Part shown: positions 31,771 to 44,531 of the stretch, in pieces
Numbering within the stretch: the first letter of the stretch is position 1
Layout of the letters: each line of letters begins with the position of its first letter
Origin: Jaapia argillacea MUCL 33604
Lineage: Eukaryota > Basidiomycota > Agaricomycetes > Jaapiales > Jaapiaceae
Assembly: GCA_000697665.1 (NCBI GenBank)
Contig: KL197759.1
Coordinates: forward strand, 42,986-95,908
Length of the DNA stretch: 52,923 bases
Reading direction: 5' to 3'
Translations under genes and position numbers: made by a program
The notes under the pieces: generated by a model
Database searches by the model: none
What the model was told of the DNA's origin: nothing
The model's input: the letters and a program-made list of their open reading frames with translations, nothing else

Positions 31771-32585
31771 CGTTTGCTTCTGAATATTGTGGATCCGATG
31801 GGGGACGTTGCTGTCGGGTACCCGGTATGTCGTGCGTTATACAACAATGATCGTTGAAGATTGCGAAATGAAAGGACTTATTCGAACAAGCGCCAGTAAC
31901 TCGAGGGAACAGAGGGCGATCCTTGAGAATGGACAGAAATGCAATAGCTATGGATACGAGTTAAACCATCGGCACGGTCCGTGGGAGGCCTGGAAACTCT
32001 TGTGAAAGAGCAAAGCGATAGTGAACGTCGTTCTGCTTCGGGCGTTCCGCCGCTTGCTTCACCTTCTTCCGTATGGGCCACTCCTCAAACATGTTTGTTC
32101 ATGGTTAATCGTTGGCCGACGGCAAAGGGTGAAAGACTCGGCATAACACAAGGTTTGATCGCCGCTAACTGGAGCATCTCCACCGTTTCCTTACACGACT
32201 TTATAGATTTAGGGGGTTGCACCACGGTCCACGTTTTACAAGTTCCAACTGATAGGACAGTGTAAAAAACCCCGAGGAGTCACCAAGCTGGTCAATCCTG
32301 ATAGTTGAATCGGGGTGGACAACCAGAAAGCAATGCTCTAAGGCTGTGACGGTGGAGCAAACTTGAAGTGGAAAACAATGTTATTGCCACGACGCTGTCC
32401 ACAAGCAAGTAACTTACTTCGACGAGATTAACTTACATAGACAGGATCGGAGAGAGAGGCTGATAGTCAATCATCAGAAATGGGTGAACTGAATGCAAGA
32501 GTTTACACTGGCATTACACTTCTAAATTCCAACAGTTACAATAGTACATTAGATATTACCCAGGTATATGCACGCCCCTTGGATG
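31771..32585. other. Intergenic region; last part is the 3' flank of reductase C
   Basis: No gene is seen. From about 32440 to 32585 the reverse complement matches the 3' flank of reductase E (aggggcgtgcatatacctgg in both, then tttctgatga and cagcctctc). It was therefore copied with the gene. Short frames over 31787-32265 match nothing. Confidence 0.55.
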
Positions 32586-33973
32586 TTATGCGGCTAGATA
32601 CCCCTCCTTCTCTAGTCTTACCAGATCGTCAACCGCAGCGAGAACGGTGACCTGCCATGGGAAGAAGGCATCGACCAACCTCGTCGCCCTTTGAGTATCG
32701 ACGGTCGCAAATGGTCCCGAAAGATTGGCGACGTCGGTGTTAGGTGGCAACCTATTCTTCAACTCTGGTCTCTTCTCAGCGACATACTCTGCCACAACCT
32801 TCCAATCAATGAGATGCCTCGGCACAATGATGCGTTTTTGTTCTTGCGCATCAGAGTTGACCTCTGGCTTAAGGGCAGCAACATGGAGACGAGCTACATC
32901 CCTAATGTCGACGCAGCCAATTCCAAGGGTCTGGGGGACCGAACCGTCGATTAACTGATAGACGTAAGTGTTCGTACTTAGATTTCTTTTGCGGGAGGAG
33001 GCATCTTGTACGATGAATCCAGGAGCGAATGGGCCGAATATCAACGGGGGTAAGACTGGATCATCAATGCAGTCAGCATTCGCATGCGTTCTACGTTCTT
33101 AACACGTGCGTACCGGTGGTCACGTCAATGTGAGGATGAGTCTCGACAAAGTCCCAGACGGCCTTCTCTGAAAGTGCCTTCGAGGCGGAATAAACGACGA
33201 GATCAGGAGCGCCGGGTCTGAGGGCTTCCTCCTCCTTGATTGGGTTCCAATCTAACATCACATGATCTGTCAGAATACATCGATAGCTGTCTAGTAATAG
33301 ATCCGAATGAACTTTTCTCAGTAAATTCATAATCAGAGACAATTCGAGGATCTAGAGGCGAGGCGAGGGCGGCGAAGCTACTCGTAACGACGAATTTCTT
33401 GATACCCGCTTTCTCGGCCTGTCTGAACACGTTCAAAGCCCCGTTGATTGCAGTCTATATACGATTGATTGATACGTGGCGAGCTACCGTGTGTAGGAGA
33501 GAGATACTCACATCAAGAGTTGTCTTTGCATCGGCCACCCCAGCAAGAGGAGAAGCTACATGAATAACGGCTTCGACACCTAGAAGGTACGACAGTTAGT
33601 GTCGTCAGTTCGACAAGAAATTCTGAAAGGGGTGACGCACCTTTCAGAGCCTCGGTGAGATCGCTAGTAGCAACATCATCTACAGGCGTCACTTCGAAAC
33701 GGTCTTGGTATTTGGCGAATCCCTGTTTCACGAGGGCCACCTTCCCAGACCGAGAAGTCCTGGAGTCGAGATTAGCTGGACGCACGGAGAGAAACGTGTC
33801 ATGCTGACCCTCTGACGCGATAACCAGCTTCCAGAGCATCGTAAACAACGTATGAGCCAAGGAAACCAGATGCGCCAGTAACCTGAGTGTTCAAGAAACA
33901 TTATCAGGTACATCCTCTGTGCACAAACAGAGAGATATACGAGGATGAGTGGCTGGGTCGTTTCGAGTGCCAT
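32586..33973 (-). CDS. NAD(P)-dependent extended-SDR reductase C
   Basis: Same family and seven-exon plan as B, D and E. The ATG at 33973 gives MALETTQPLIL, then VTGASGFLGSYVVYDALEAG, TSRSGKVALVKQGFAKYQDR, VEAVIHVASPLAGVAD, FVVTSSFAALASPLDPRI and the catalytic YSASKALSEKAVWDF. It continues LPPLIFGPFAPGFIVQDASS, VDIRDVARLHVAAL, VAEYVAEKRPELKNRLPP and ends RLEKEGYLAA. No broken frame was found. Its closest relative is E: the coding sequence, about 400 bp of 5' flank and about 140 bp of 3' flank all align. A truncated histone H3 copy follows on the divergent side at 34431. Confidence 0.92.
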
Positions 33974-34380
33974 TTCTTGGATGTATTGGAAAATATCAAT
34001 GTGATGGGTTGTGAGCGATCCGTCACTCCCTGGTGCCCTTTTAAACGTCCAGACAGGATGATACGGCCATCGGTGAAGGTGAAACTTGGGGATTTCCAAG
34101 CAATGGACGAGGATATCGTGCTTGGAAAGCGTTTGATGAACTCTTCAGGTCGGTCAGAATTAATCCGCGAGGACGGAGTCGGCGAAACATTCCCGATGTC
34201 AATGCCAAACCTCGTCATCACGTCCAAGCTGATTCGATGAGCAGGTAGCGCCAAAATCGCGCAATGCAAGCCCACAACTTCGAACAATCGGCGAGATGAC
34301 TACATACCAAGCTCTGAACGAGCAGAGACGCCGGTTCGAGTAGAGCAACATAATACACCGATGTTGAGCCTTGACACTTC
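33974..34380 (-). repeat. Duplicated reductase 5' flank with core promoter (also upstream of E)
   Basis: The reverse complement of this stretch aligns with 46840-47210, for example ggacggagtcggcgaaacat and caaacctcgtcatcacgtcc. The TATA-like box reads TTTAAAAG on the minus strand at 34038-34045, 65 bp from the ATG. A little further upstream is caccgatggccgt. D and E have the same pair (TATAAAGG and TATAAAAG). Confidence 0.75.
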
Positions 34381-34430
34381 CCATAAATGGACGACGGATC
34401 GGAGGGATAGACTAACAGTCAACCTCGCAG

Positions 34431-34582
34431 GCGACCTCGCTGCTATTCACGCCAAGCGCGTCACAATGTCTGTCTCTTGTCTTTTCATCTTATCTGACAG
34501 TCGACGTTCCTGCCTCGTAACCTATTCTAGTCAACCCAAGGATCTCGCTTTGGCTCTTCGTCTTCGAGGGGGTAGTGTGTAA
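34431..34582 (+). pseudogene. 3' fragment of a third histone H3 gene (H3-3)
   Basis: Only the end of exon 4 ([11 protein letters not shown], boundary near 34431), the last intron (from about 34466 to 34530) and exon 5 (34531-34582) remain. Exon 5 encodes [16 protein letters not shown] and a stop. Everything upstream is replaced by unrelated sequence, so the histone fold is missing. The GGSV ending is shared with H3-2 rather than H3-1. The 3' flank continues to about 34740 in line with both other copies and has no transposon. Confidence 0.88.
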
Positions 34583-34889
34583 GAGTCGTTGTATGAGCCG
34601 ATTCTTTTGAGTATTGAGGGTGTCAGCTATTGATGTCTGAGTTATGTTGTTGTAGATATGCAAATTTCTTCCTGTCCAATTGTTGTGGTTCCTGATCAAG
34701 CTTTGTGGTTATCGCCGTAATCCTGCACGGGTGCTTCACATTCGCTTGTCCCTTTCGCCCTTGAGATAATCTTCAGGTTGTTTGCTTGTCTCACATCTGT
34801 ATCACTCAGGGAGCTCCCCGGTAGAGTCGGTGACTCTGGCCGACAACGGACATTGTTACTGAGCACTGAACCACAGTAATCTCAAGGTT

Positions 34890-35045
34890 GATTATTGGAC
34901 TGGTGATTGGGTTTTTTCGCTTTGGGTGTCGAATTGTTATCAAATTTTGTAACATCATCTCGTCAAAAGAATCTGGGGGGCCTTGGAGGCACCAATTCAT
35001 GTATCCAAGTTGCCGTGCAAGTCGGTATCGGGGAAATTAAAGGAG
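34890..35045 (+). repeat. Dispersed repeat, copy 2 (about 155 bp)
   Basis: Partner of 26680-26835, same orientation. It lies between the H3-3 remnant and the peroxin gene. It gives the peroxin reading frame a spurious upstream extension that lacks an ATG. Confidence 0.65.
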
Positions 35046-35137
35046 ACCGTGTGAAACCGATCAAATCACGCTCCAACGCCTCAGGCCACATCATCCCCCT
35101 CCCAACACCTCAAGCTTGCCCTGTACACGACATCGAC

Positions 35138-36793
35138 ATGATTACAGACATCGACTATGTCGAAATCCCAACCTACGCAACCCTTCTCCAATCCAGTAGC
35201 ACACCACACGACATCCGTCTCGCACCAACAATAACCACCCCCCTCCCCCACCCCACCCCATCCTCCTCCGCCTCCTCACCAACAGCACCCACATCCCCAG
35301 CTAAAGCACTAGCGTTCAACCTGCCTCAAATGTTATTATCTTCTATACCCACCCCTCCTCCCGGGCCCCGGGGAGCAAAGACGATTGGGTTGTTGTCGAA
35401 TAAGGACCCGTTGTCGATCCCGATAACTAGTGCTAATTTTAGGAGGTTCGTTTCGAAGAGTGGGCCTGTTTTTTGGGTTCAGGATAGGATTGAGGAGGTG
35501 GTTATGTGGAGGAGGGGTGGGAGGGTTACTGGTGTTTGGATGGCGGGGTATGCTTTTCTTTGTGAGTTTTCGTCTTGAACTATGGAATTTTAGTATGGTG
35601 GGATTGATGGGTTGGTGTTTTGGAGGTTATTTTCCGAGGATGATTTTGTTAGTTCCACATGCGGCGCTTATTGGAGTCCTTCTCGCTACACACCCGTCTC
35701 GACGCAAGAGCCATGGGCGGACACCTAGCACAGGGACTGAGACGTCGGGTGTACCACCCCCGCCACCTGCTTCGGCGGGTGAAGGGAGTGTTGATTGGTT
35801 AGCGAATTTACAAGCTATTCAGAACCTTATGGGTTTTGTGTGAGTATCCCCTCCCTCCCTGTCTCCGTATCAGATTGTTTGACGTCGTTGATGTGGCAGC
35901 GCCGATGCGAGTGATTTCGTTAATCCTGTTGTGCCGCATTTGACTTATAACTCTCCGTACACTTTTCACCTCTTGACTTTTGCTATTGTGTCTTTCATGG
36001 CGCTTCTACCCATAGTTTGCATTCTGCCTTTACGATTTACGTTCCTAGTGCTAGGACTCACTCCTTTCCTCCTCACACACCCATTCACCCAAACGCACTT
36101 GATACCGTTCATCCTACACACACCTCTCAACCACCCATTATCGAAATTGAAGCAACGAATGCGGACGAGGTTGTTGAGGGTGGTGGATGATGATAAGTTG
36201 GAGGATCGGCATTGGGTGAGCGAGATGAAGGAGGTAGAGTTATTTGAGAATGAGAGGTGGAGTGCTATTGGGGATGGGGCAGGGGGGAGTTGGAGTAAGG
36301 GGAATTTGAGGGTTGGTGAGAGGGTTGGGTGGACTCGGGGGAGGGATGGGTGGAGTGGGGTGAATGAAGATGGGAGTGGAGATGTTAGGTTCGTGTGTCC
36401 CTTTTACCACGGTTTGAGTGCGTTGCTATTGATTGAGATTGCTGATCTTGGGGCGTAGTAGCAACCTCACGTTCTCGCTCTCGCCGGGATGGACATTTGT
36501 TGAGACTGAGGGGTGGAGACCAGATATCGAAGCTAGCTGGATACGTTTTGGGTCTGATGTTGGTGCGTCTGCGTCCTACTTGCTTGCTGCTCTGTCTATC
36601 GGCTTGCGCTGCCGTCTAACTCGCTTCTAATTGCACTTATCATTGCTACGTTTCAGATGGATGGGTGTATACAAACGATGCATGGCAGGATGCGCAGACA
36701 ACGCCGTTGGAAGAGTGGAAGAGTGGGGGAATGACGAGAAGACGGCGGTGGGTGCGGCGAGTGTACTACCAGTCTGCCGTAGCGGCGCCGTGA
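35138..36793 (+). CDS. DysF-domain peroxin, Pex24/Pex30-type integral peroxisomal membrane protein
   Basis: Members of this family sit in the ER/peroxisome membrane and control peroxisome number and size. Exons 35138-35561, 35626-35839, 35900-36388, 36459 (or 36462)-36562 and 36657-36793 give about 455 residues in one frame. The start MITDIDYVEIPTYATLLQ is the first ATG; the open frame extends further upstream only into a repeat. Conserved parts are LLSNKDPLSIPITSANFRRF, VSKSGPVFWVQDRIEEVVMW, YFPRMILLVPHAALIGVLLA, and two further hydrophobic helices (FHLLTFAIVSFMALLPIVCI, LPLRFTFLVLGLTPFLL). The DysF C-terminal half reads DGWVYTNDAWQD, then GGMTRRRRWVRRVYY. Assigned to the family, not to a particular yeast PEX gene. 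Confidence 0.85.
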
Positions 36794-37131
36794 TCCACAG
36801 AATCAAGGTTGCCTCACGAGAGTCGCATGTTGTGATTGGCTGGCCTCGTGGATAGCGCACGTCTTCTTTCTTGCGAGCGTGCATGCGAATCCTTCCTGGC
36901 AAATGAAGCAAGTAGATTTCCGCTTTCGGTCCGGTCGTGGATCTGCATTAAATGGTTCTCCAGTTCCGAGACAGCCGCTTTCCTGTCATCCTGCGCGTTT
37001 ATGACCTTTCGTTGATAGCTCAACCTTCGAATTCAACGGTTGCCTTCCTTCTTCGTTCCACCTGCTTTGCTCGTTCCACTTGAACGCCAACTTTCAACGA
37101 GGTCTCACCACCCTTGTTCTTCACCACCACC
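36794..37131. other. Intergenic region, nothing recognised
   Basis: About 340 bp between the peroxin and the following gene; it contains the 5' leader and promoter of the latter. The overlapping minus-strand frames look spurious. Confidence 0.5.
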
Positions 37132-38482
37132 ATGTCCGCCATTCCTGCTAAACTAGTCCCTGTCCGCGCACCGTCCCAAACATCCGCGGGTTCAAGTCCC
37201 CGCGATATCGAGTCCCTAGGAATGGTTCGCGATTCACGTTCACGCATGTCTGCTACCGCCTCACTGACCGCACATCGTCGCAGAACCTCAAGCTCTACCC
37301 AGTGGTACATGCCGTTCCCCTCACTCGAGAGGAACATTCCTCATCGTCCAAGGAGAGTGCACAGGTCAGTGCGCATTCATTGCTCCAAAAAAGCGCACAG
37401 CTGACTAGTAATTTCACTAGAGGGGCGATGTTTCAGCATCCTCGAAGTCTCCGCAAGCCGCCAAGGCAGTAGAATCCAACCAGGTACGCATACATCGACC
37501 AACACATACAGGAACATGGTATAACCAGTTCGTATAGCCACCCGTCGCCGTCATCGTGATGAAGAAGAAACCTTCATCCAAGTTGTCCTTCTCGACTTCG
37601 TCGGATGGGATGAAAATCAAGAAAGCCAGATCCTTCAGCGACTTTTTCTGTCGTCCAAAGGCTGATATCGAGGATCGCGCAAACTCCACCACCATCACAT
37701 ATCCTTCCACTCCATCCACTTCGAGGGCCAAATCCAACGTACTGCCAGAGACGGGTGCGCAGAGCCGGAAAACCTCGGGTCCATCCCATAATCCACCAGC
37801 TGATATGGGTTCCCCAAGAGTCAAACGACCTGCTCTCGTACACGCCTCCACCGCACCCCCCACCCCAATCTCTGTTCCAGACCAAAAACGATCTGGACAC
37901 ACCCACGAACGGGCTCGTCGAGCCGATCCAGTATCCCCTCGCACTCCCACTGCGCCGCTAGAGGAGAAACGAGGCAAGAATCGACACGAGAAGGGGAATA
38001 GGGTTCCGAGTGATGCTGGTTTCGTTTGGGTCGAGGCGAAGAAGGTTGGCAGTGTTTATCCTTTTCCCCCTTCGTCGCCCCGTAGTCCGGATTCTCGCGC
38101 TCCGCTTACGCCGAAGAGCCATGATGCGCTACGCAGTGGATCACATCATAAACACGAAAGCCGTCGATCGCCGAATCATTTGGCGAAGGAGAATAGGCAG
38201 AGGGTGGATGGAGTTGAGACTCGGACGCCACACGGTCATCATCACCAGCAATCACACCAGTCTCGACCGGAACTCAAGCACCAGCATTCGAGGGATGAGA
38301 GGCCTATGAAGACGCAGCATCACCGTGATAGAGCACAGGAGAGTTCAGAACGAGAGCGGGGAAGTCTTTCTCGGAAAAATGCTGTTGCTTCTCGATCGCA
38401 GGAAGGGGCTTCGAGGAGTATACTTGAATGGAGAGCGAACGTTTCCGGTCGGCCTGGGCCTACCAGGAATACGACGGTCTAG
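37132..38482 (+). CDS. Low-complexity Ser/Pro/His-rich protein, function unknown
   Basis: I do not recognise this family. Exons 37132-37364, 37423-37483 and 37538-38482 join to 1,239 nt, or 412 residues, in one frame; intron 1 ends at an ...actagag acceptor. The protein starts MSAIPAKLVPVRAPSQTSAG. It has a short basic motif MKIKKARSFSDFFCRPK, several PRTPTAP/PSSPRSPDSR-type proline-directed sites, and a His-rich stretch (GHHHQQSHQSRPELKHQHSR). It ends SILEWRANVSGRPGPTRNT. No membrane segment or enzyme motif is visible. Composition suggests a disordered, probably phosphorylated protein. The long uninterrupted third exon makes it very likely to be a real gene. Confidence 0.7.
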
Positions 38483-40601
38483 AGGAGGGGAGGAAGAGAG
38501 AGAGTTTGAATCTTGTTGAAGGAAGAGACGGAGGTCGGGAGATGTAAGTTTAATGTGGCGTTTTGAGCGGCGATGTAGGACGTGCTTGTTGTTTGATTAT
38601 TGGGGTGTGGAGTTCAAAATGTATTGATCATAGTTAGAGGCCGGTCCTGATGACTATAGTTTACCCGTAGAAGTATGGTTATGATACCCCCAGAGTGATG
38701 CTTCATATGCTTGTATCTCACCCAATTTAGCTCCAGGGCTGGGAGGTTAGGGTGCTGACCTGTATTGACGTTTGAGACAGAGTAAAGAAGGGGGTTTGAA
38801 GACGGCGGTTAAGTATCATGTGGGGTAGTCGTGTGATGCGCCATATGTTTATGACGGTGGGAGTATGCACGGGTATGTGCGGAAGACAAGGTTGACCGGG
38901 GGCTTTGCGGGGGTAAATGAGCGTCAGCAGATTGAGGGAGATTGCCAAGACGGATCAGGAGGGGATGTGATGGTTTAGAGGTTCCATGGGTTACTGTGGC
39001 GTAGGCTGATGGAGGGATGGGTTCTGGGAAGGATTGGTGATAGGTAGGGATAACGTAAAAGACCACGGGGCTTATTGGGTTGTCCACTTGAATGGGATGG
39101 TCTTTTGAAGGGAGGGTGCTTGATGGCGGTGGTTTGTTTCATGAGTGGATGCCACTACTTGGGAAGGAGATGAAGTGTGGAACGTGGAGGGGAGGGTATC
39201 GCGAGGGTGGGTTGGCGCCCTGTTTCCAAACCCACACTGATGTCCGGGGGTAGGGGACCACGCTAGCACATGCGGAGATCGAAACCGGTGTCCAAATAAA
39301 AAGGTGGGCTCGTCCAAGGCTTTGGCGTCAGGAAGATGTGCTTGGGTCTTTGTGAGATAGCTAAGCTGTTTCGCTCCCCCCCTCATGGGTATCTTTCCTC
39401 GAATATCGGCCGAGGAGTCTTGGGTATCGGTGCCGAGTCACTTGGAAGCTCAGCTGGTATCCCCGAGAGCTTAGCGCTGACTGAGCAAGATGTGCCATTA
39501 TGAAGGAAATCGAGAGGAGCGGAAAGGCGCCACGGCCCGAATGCGTTTTTCTTTGGGTTCGGTTTTGGACATGAGGATACCATGCGTCTTGATATATGAT
39601 AGCGATGGGGTTGTCTTTCATTAGTTGTCAAGGCGTTTTACCAAGATGAAAAGGGGATGGCTGGGTTGATACGCGCCTTTTACAGTGCTTATGCTTATCC
39701 TGATTCCTTGGTAGTGTCGGAGTTGCGAAAGGGTGATAGCGCCCGGTGGTGTTTCGAAGCGCGGCTTTCGCTCTCTCAGGATGCCATCACATGGTGAGAG
39801 TGAAGGCACACACGCACACGGAAAGATCGTCAGTGCGAATCTTGTAGGAATTTCATGCAAGAGAAGGCAAGAGAGCGGAGACTTGAGGGGATGGAAAAAA
39901 GATCCATGACTGGAAATGGATTGTCGCCGACGTTGTTGGTTTTGGTTTGTACCTAAAAAGTGTCCAATTTCCAACCTTCGAAAAACGAAATGGTTGAGTT
40001 TTTGCGTTTGAGATGATGCGATTATGTATTTGACTGTTGAGTAAGGGGAAGAAGGGCGGTTCCTGGCAACAAGCCGGAGCCGGAGGAGGGGAGGAGCGAA
40101 TAGCGTTTGAGCGGACCCTTCCCTCGGTGACCGCTGATTTTCCACGATACAGGTCCGTTTCTGAAATTGCCAACCTAAAATATTTCTCGTTTTCGTAACC
40201 ACCATCATCGAACCCAAGCCCTTTATAAAGATGCAACTTCATTGCTCGGTCTCGAGCCACCTGTTTTTTTCTTTCGTCTTTCAAAGTTCCTGTGTATCAC
40301 TTGGCGTTGGTGGGCCGTTATCGAAACGCAGGGTTTTTTTACAAAGGTTGATGACCGAGCAGTTCTTGGTGGTGGAGTAAAAATCCGATCGAGATCGTTA
40401 CAAGACTTGCCGTTGAAAGGATTCCGGCATTGTATCTCCGAGCGGGACAGCCAAGATTTCCTGAACGCCTCTTTATTATCATCCACGACGTAGCCTTGCT
40501 CTTCAGGACCCACTTTCAACACCCCCTGGTCAATTATTACGACTGACAGACGCTCCTGACGAACAGAAACGCTTCTCGTTCTTATTCACTCGTATGCAGA
40601 C
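38483..40601. other. 2.1-kb intergenic region upstream of NHA1
   Basis: Overlapping minus-strand frames of 198, 143 and 104 residues are present but resemble no family and lack plausible splice structure. The region is G-rich on the plus strand up to about 39.2 kb. A long leader for the antiporter gene or an unrecognised non-coding gene is possible. I see no tRNA or repeat. Confidence 0.45.
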
Positions 40602-43600
40602 ATGGTCTCCTTTCATCCGGTGGGTCACCCTACTTTCTTCTCGTCGAGATTGGAACCGTTCTCACTTCTAACACCGGTTACTTTCTCAAGTTCGAAGTTA
40701 CGATCCCACACATTACCTATGCTGCCCTCGGTGCTTTTGTGGTGCTGGTGCGTTCTCTCTCGTGATAGACATTGAGAAAAAAACTGACTATCAACATAGT
40801 TTGGCATGTTCTCGCTTCTCATTCGAGAGAAGGTGCGTCCTTTGTCTGCCCCCCCTTTGACCTTCTGTCGATGAACTCTTCGGGCAGTTATATATTGGCG
40901 AAGCTTGTCTCGCCTTCATCTTCGGCATCGCTGTCGGTAAGCCCCTGCTTCTTGTAAATACCCCTCTACATCCGCGTTGACATTAGCGCTGCACACATAG
41001 GTCCGTATGGAGTAAATATCTTCGACCCAAGATCATGGGGAGATGGAAGCGTTGAAACCTCAAACACCATCACCCTCGAATTCAGTCGAGTGGTCCTCGC
41101 TATTGGTGTCTTCGCTATTGGCGTTGAATTACCCAAAGCCTACATGAAAAGGCATTGGAAGAGTATCTTCTTCTTAATCGTCCCTTGCATGACTTGGGTA
41201 TGTCCGCCGCACTATTCATTTCCGTATATTACGTCCTTACGCCTGCATCGTGCAGGGTTGGTTCGTTTGTGCTGGTATTATCTATGCACTCGTCCCTGGA
41301 CTCAACTTCCTGTCCTCATTGGCTGTAGCGGCGTGTCTCACCCCTACCGACCCTATCCTGGCTGCAGCCGTTGTGGGTGGTAAATATGCTGATAAACACG
41401 TTCCCGCTCATCTGCGGCACCTTCTCGCCGCAGAGAGTGGTTGTAACGATGGAGCTGCGTTCCCGTTCTTGTATATCGCGCTTTACCTAATCATCGACAA
41501 ATCGACTGGAAACGCAATTGCGAACTGGTTTCTTTTATTATGGCTTTGTGTGTCTTTTCCTTATTTTTCTTCGTCCGCACATCTTATGCTAACAGATAGC
41601 CTCGTTCTCTAGATCAAGTGATCCTCGGTGTCGTCATCGGAGGTGTTCTCGGATGGAGCTTCCGCCATCTGATGAAATTCTGCGAACGCAAGGAACTAAT
41701 CGACAGACAATCTTATGTCGCCCAATACGTCTCTCTTGCCATGCTTACAATTGGAATTTGCACCCTTGTGGGGTCAGATGACCTCCTCGCTGCATTCTCC
41801 TGCGGCACGGCTTTCGCATGGGACGGCTTCTTCAATAAACAAACCGAAGAAACCGTCTTCAGTTCCGTCGTGGATCTGCTTTTCAACGTCGCGGCATTCG
41901 TGTTCGTTGGAGCGTGGATGCCATTCCATGACTTTCACAGTCCAGAGTTGTCGCTTAGCGTTTGGAGATTAGTTGTGATTGGTATCTTGATTCTCTTGTT
42001 GAGAAGATTGCCGATCATGATTGCTTTATACAAATGGATCCCTGATGTCAAGACGTTCCGTGAAGCCGTTTTCAGTGGGCATTTTGGACCCATGGGTATC
42101 GGTTCGTATTTCATGGGTTTTATTTGATATTAGTCAAAAGTCTAATCATGATGATCGCCCTAGGTGCTGTGTTCATCTCGACACTCGCAGCTGAACAGCT
42201 GACTCGTCCGAAGGGCGCACCGCAGAATCAAGAAGAATTGCTCCAGGCTTCAATCCAACCAATCGTCGCTTTCATCGTTCTTTGCTCGATCATGGTTCAC
42301 GGTCTTTCGATCCCCTTCTTCTCACTGGGTCGTCGAGTTCATACCGTCTCGCGAACATGGTCCCGACGCGATACGTTGAATTCATCTGCACCGGAATGGA
42401 CGACTCATACTCGCCGCGTCTCGAGGCCGGAAGACGTTGTGATTAATCGGGATAGTGCTATGGAACGCGGAGAGTTGACACCTGACGAAAAGTTGCTGAG
42501 CGGTCGGGATAGCGTGGTCACCGCTGCAGAGTCTGGGTCGCCGAGGAATAAGGAGAAGGAGATCAGTTCGACGGATACGAGGGAGGAAGATATTACGGAT
42601 GGTCAGGAGACTCTGCGAGGCGAAAACCCCCCAAATGGCACTGAAGTTCTCGCTGAATGGAAAGAAGGGCCTCATAGGATCGTCGAGCGTCGAGCTGGTC
42701 CCGGTGAAGAAGTGAGTCTCCTGTATGGCTGCGTTTGGAGCATATATTGATGATTCCTGGATAGGTTGAAGTGGAAGTGGAGAAAAACGCCTTCACCTCG
42801 GATGCGGACAAAGTGATATCATTGTTCCGAGGCGAAGAGACCGGGGTCAGAAACACAGCTCGCGCATATGTTGACCGAATCAAGCAGGACGTCGATCAGC
42901 ACGTCGGGGATGCGGAGGCCAGAGTTCAGCATGGGTTGGATGAGGCGGGGCGTACACTGAACAATGTGGAACACAAGGCGCGGGACTTTGTGACGTCACC
43001 GCCTTCTGGAGAGGTAGAGCGTGATCGGGAGGATGCTTCGGAAGACGAAGGCTGGTTATCGGATGGGGAAGGCCCAGAGTCAAATATTCGTAAACCAAGA
43101 TCCAGGTCCCCAAAACACAAGATCGTCAAACATTCGGGTGCTTTTGCGTCATCGAATACTCACTCTCACAACAGCCACGGCCATGGCAAACGACGTCGGA
43201 ACTCCATACGACGCGGTATTTTCTCACTTCCTGCCTCTCGGAACCATTCCCAAAATCCCAGCATCGAGAACTTCGCTGTCTCTCATATCGCCGATCCCAT
43301 CTCCGAATCTACCACTCCCCCTTCAGACATCAGCCCTGCTGCGAGCGGTACCACTACGCCAGTCTATAATGGCCATGGAGGATATGGTGCCTCGTCCTCT
43401 CAATCTCGCGCCTCGAGTCCGGACCTGAGGTCGCCACAGCATATCAGAATACAATCTGTGAGATCGGCACACGGTCGTCCGAGGGAAGCTTCACCTGCAC
43501 GGTCTGTTCGTTTCGCCGCGGATAGTCCACCTAGCGCTGGGAATACAGGAGGAAGTGGGTCGACCACTCCCAGGGGAGTAGGCGCTTTATCTCCTCGACG

Positions 43601-43691
43601 TGATTCAGCTCCGCTACCCGACCTCTCACAAGAACAAGAAAACGACTCCCCCAAAAGCAAAGTGACCTTCGATTTACCGCACCTTCGATGA
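40602..43691 (+). CDS. NHA1: Plasma-membrane Na+(K+)/H+ antiporter Nha1
   Basis: Exports Na+ and K+ in exchange for protons and sets salt tolerance and pH. The start MVSFHP joins FEVTIPHITYAALGAFVVLF, GMFSLLIREKLYIGEACLAF, IFGIAVGPYGVNIFDPRSWG, RVVLAIGVFAIGVELPKAYM and LAVAACLTPTDPILAAAVVG. The ion-binding motif of the family is seen in LLAAESGCNDGAAFPF. Later helices include LAMLTIGICTLVGSDDLLAA, FNVAAFVFVGAWMPFHDF, FSGHFGPMGIGAVFISTLAA and FIVLCSIMVHGLSIPFF. About 12 helices are followed by a long, charged, Ser-rich cytoplasmic tail ending VTFDLPHLR, as in fungal Nha1. Roughly 880 residues with about eight short introns. An alternative ATG at 40594 runs into a stop. Confidence 0.94.
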
Positions 43692-44531
43692 GCCGTCCCT
43701 CTCATCTGTTTTTCCTCTATTTCCGCTTCGTTATCGCTTTTCATTGATCATGTGTTGTGACTTTGACGCTTGTTATTTTGCACGCTCGTACGATATCCGC
43801 TCTTGGCTCTCATATCCTATTTCCACAGTAACTATTAACTCCCCTATTATTCTGTGTATGATACCTGTCTTCTCTGGGGATCTCGTTCCTCGTGCTGCCC
43901 TGTGTTCGTTAGATGACATTCATGCTTCATCGTTGTATCGCATACATCCGCATTTTTGTCCATAGAGTATCTCATCACGTCGTCCCTACGCATTTTGTAT
44001 TTTATCACCTTCATAATCAACCCGCTGGCTTCTGGTCCTCGTTGGTGGGATTTGGTTGATTGACTCTCGACGACTCTAAAGATCTGAAGGCTGAGACATA
44101 TCTCCTTATGTAAACCATGGTTTTGGCCGATGACCTGCCCTTGCAAAATGCGTTTCTCACCACTCACCATTATCAACATGCACCTCGTAGTTCGTACCCT
44201 TACATGGCGCTATCTTGGCGCCATCTGTTGACCGAGCATCAGCCCGGGTTACTGTAGATGATGCCGATTCAAAATCATCCACTCGGGCATCCTTTCGAGT
44301 CGCCGAAGGCTTCCACACCGATCTGAGTTCACCACACTGAATGCTTTCCAAGCATTATACACTCTTTTGGTGCTTGGGTCTTCGCAAGGTTCACCGATGG
44401 CCGTCTCACCCCATCTGAACGTATAAAGGGGCGCCGGACAGTCGATGGACCCCTCAGAACCCAGAACTCAGAACTCATAAATCTCGAAGTCCAATACTCC
44501 CAAATATCGATAGTCTCCAATATATCAAACA
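43692..44531. other. Intergenic region with the reductase D promoter
   Basis: No gene seen. At 44375-44430 the sequence ttcaccgatggccgtctcac precedes TATAAAGG (44422-44429), 103 bp before the reductase D ATG. The same block precedes reductases C and E. The rest shows no repeats or motifs. Confidence 0.55.

Noticed and set aside
34907-35578. Peroxin gene starting at 34907
   Set aside because: The open frame there begins with a non-ATG codon and runs through a dispersed repeat also found at 26.7 kb. The first ATG, at 35138, fits the family N-terminus.
37190-37205. A tRNA-like ggttcaagtcccc motif
   Set aside because: It lies inside a well-supported coding exon, and no acceptor or anticodon stem can be formed around it.
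39621-40284. Minus-strand genes of 198 and 143 residues upstream of NHA1
   Set aside because: The frames overlap each other, have no recognisable motif and no splice logic; composition looks like random translation.
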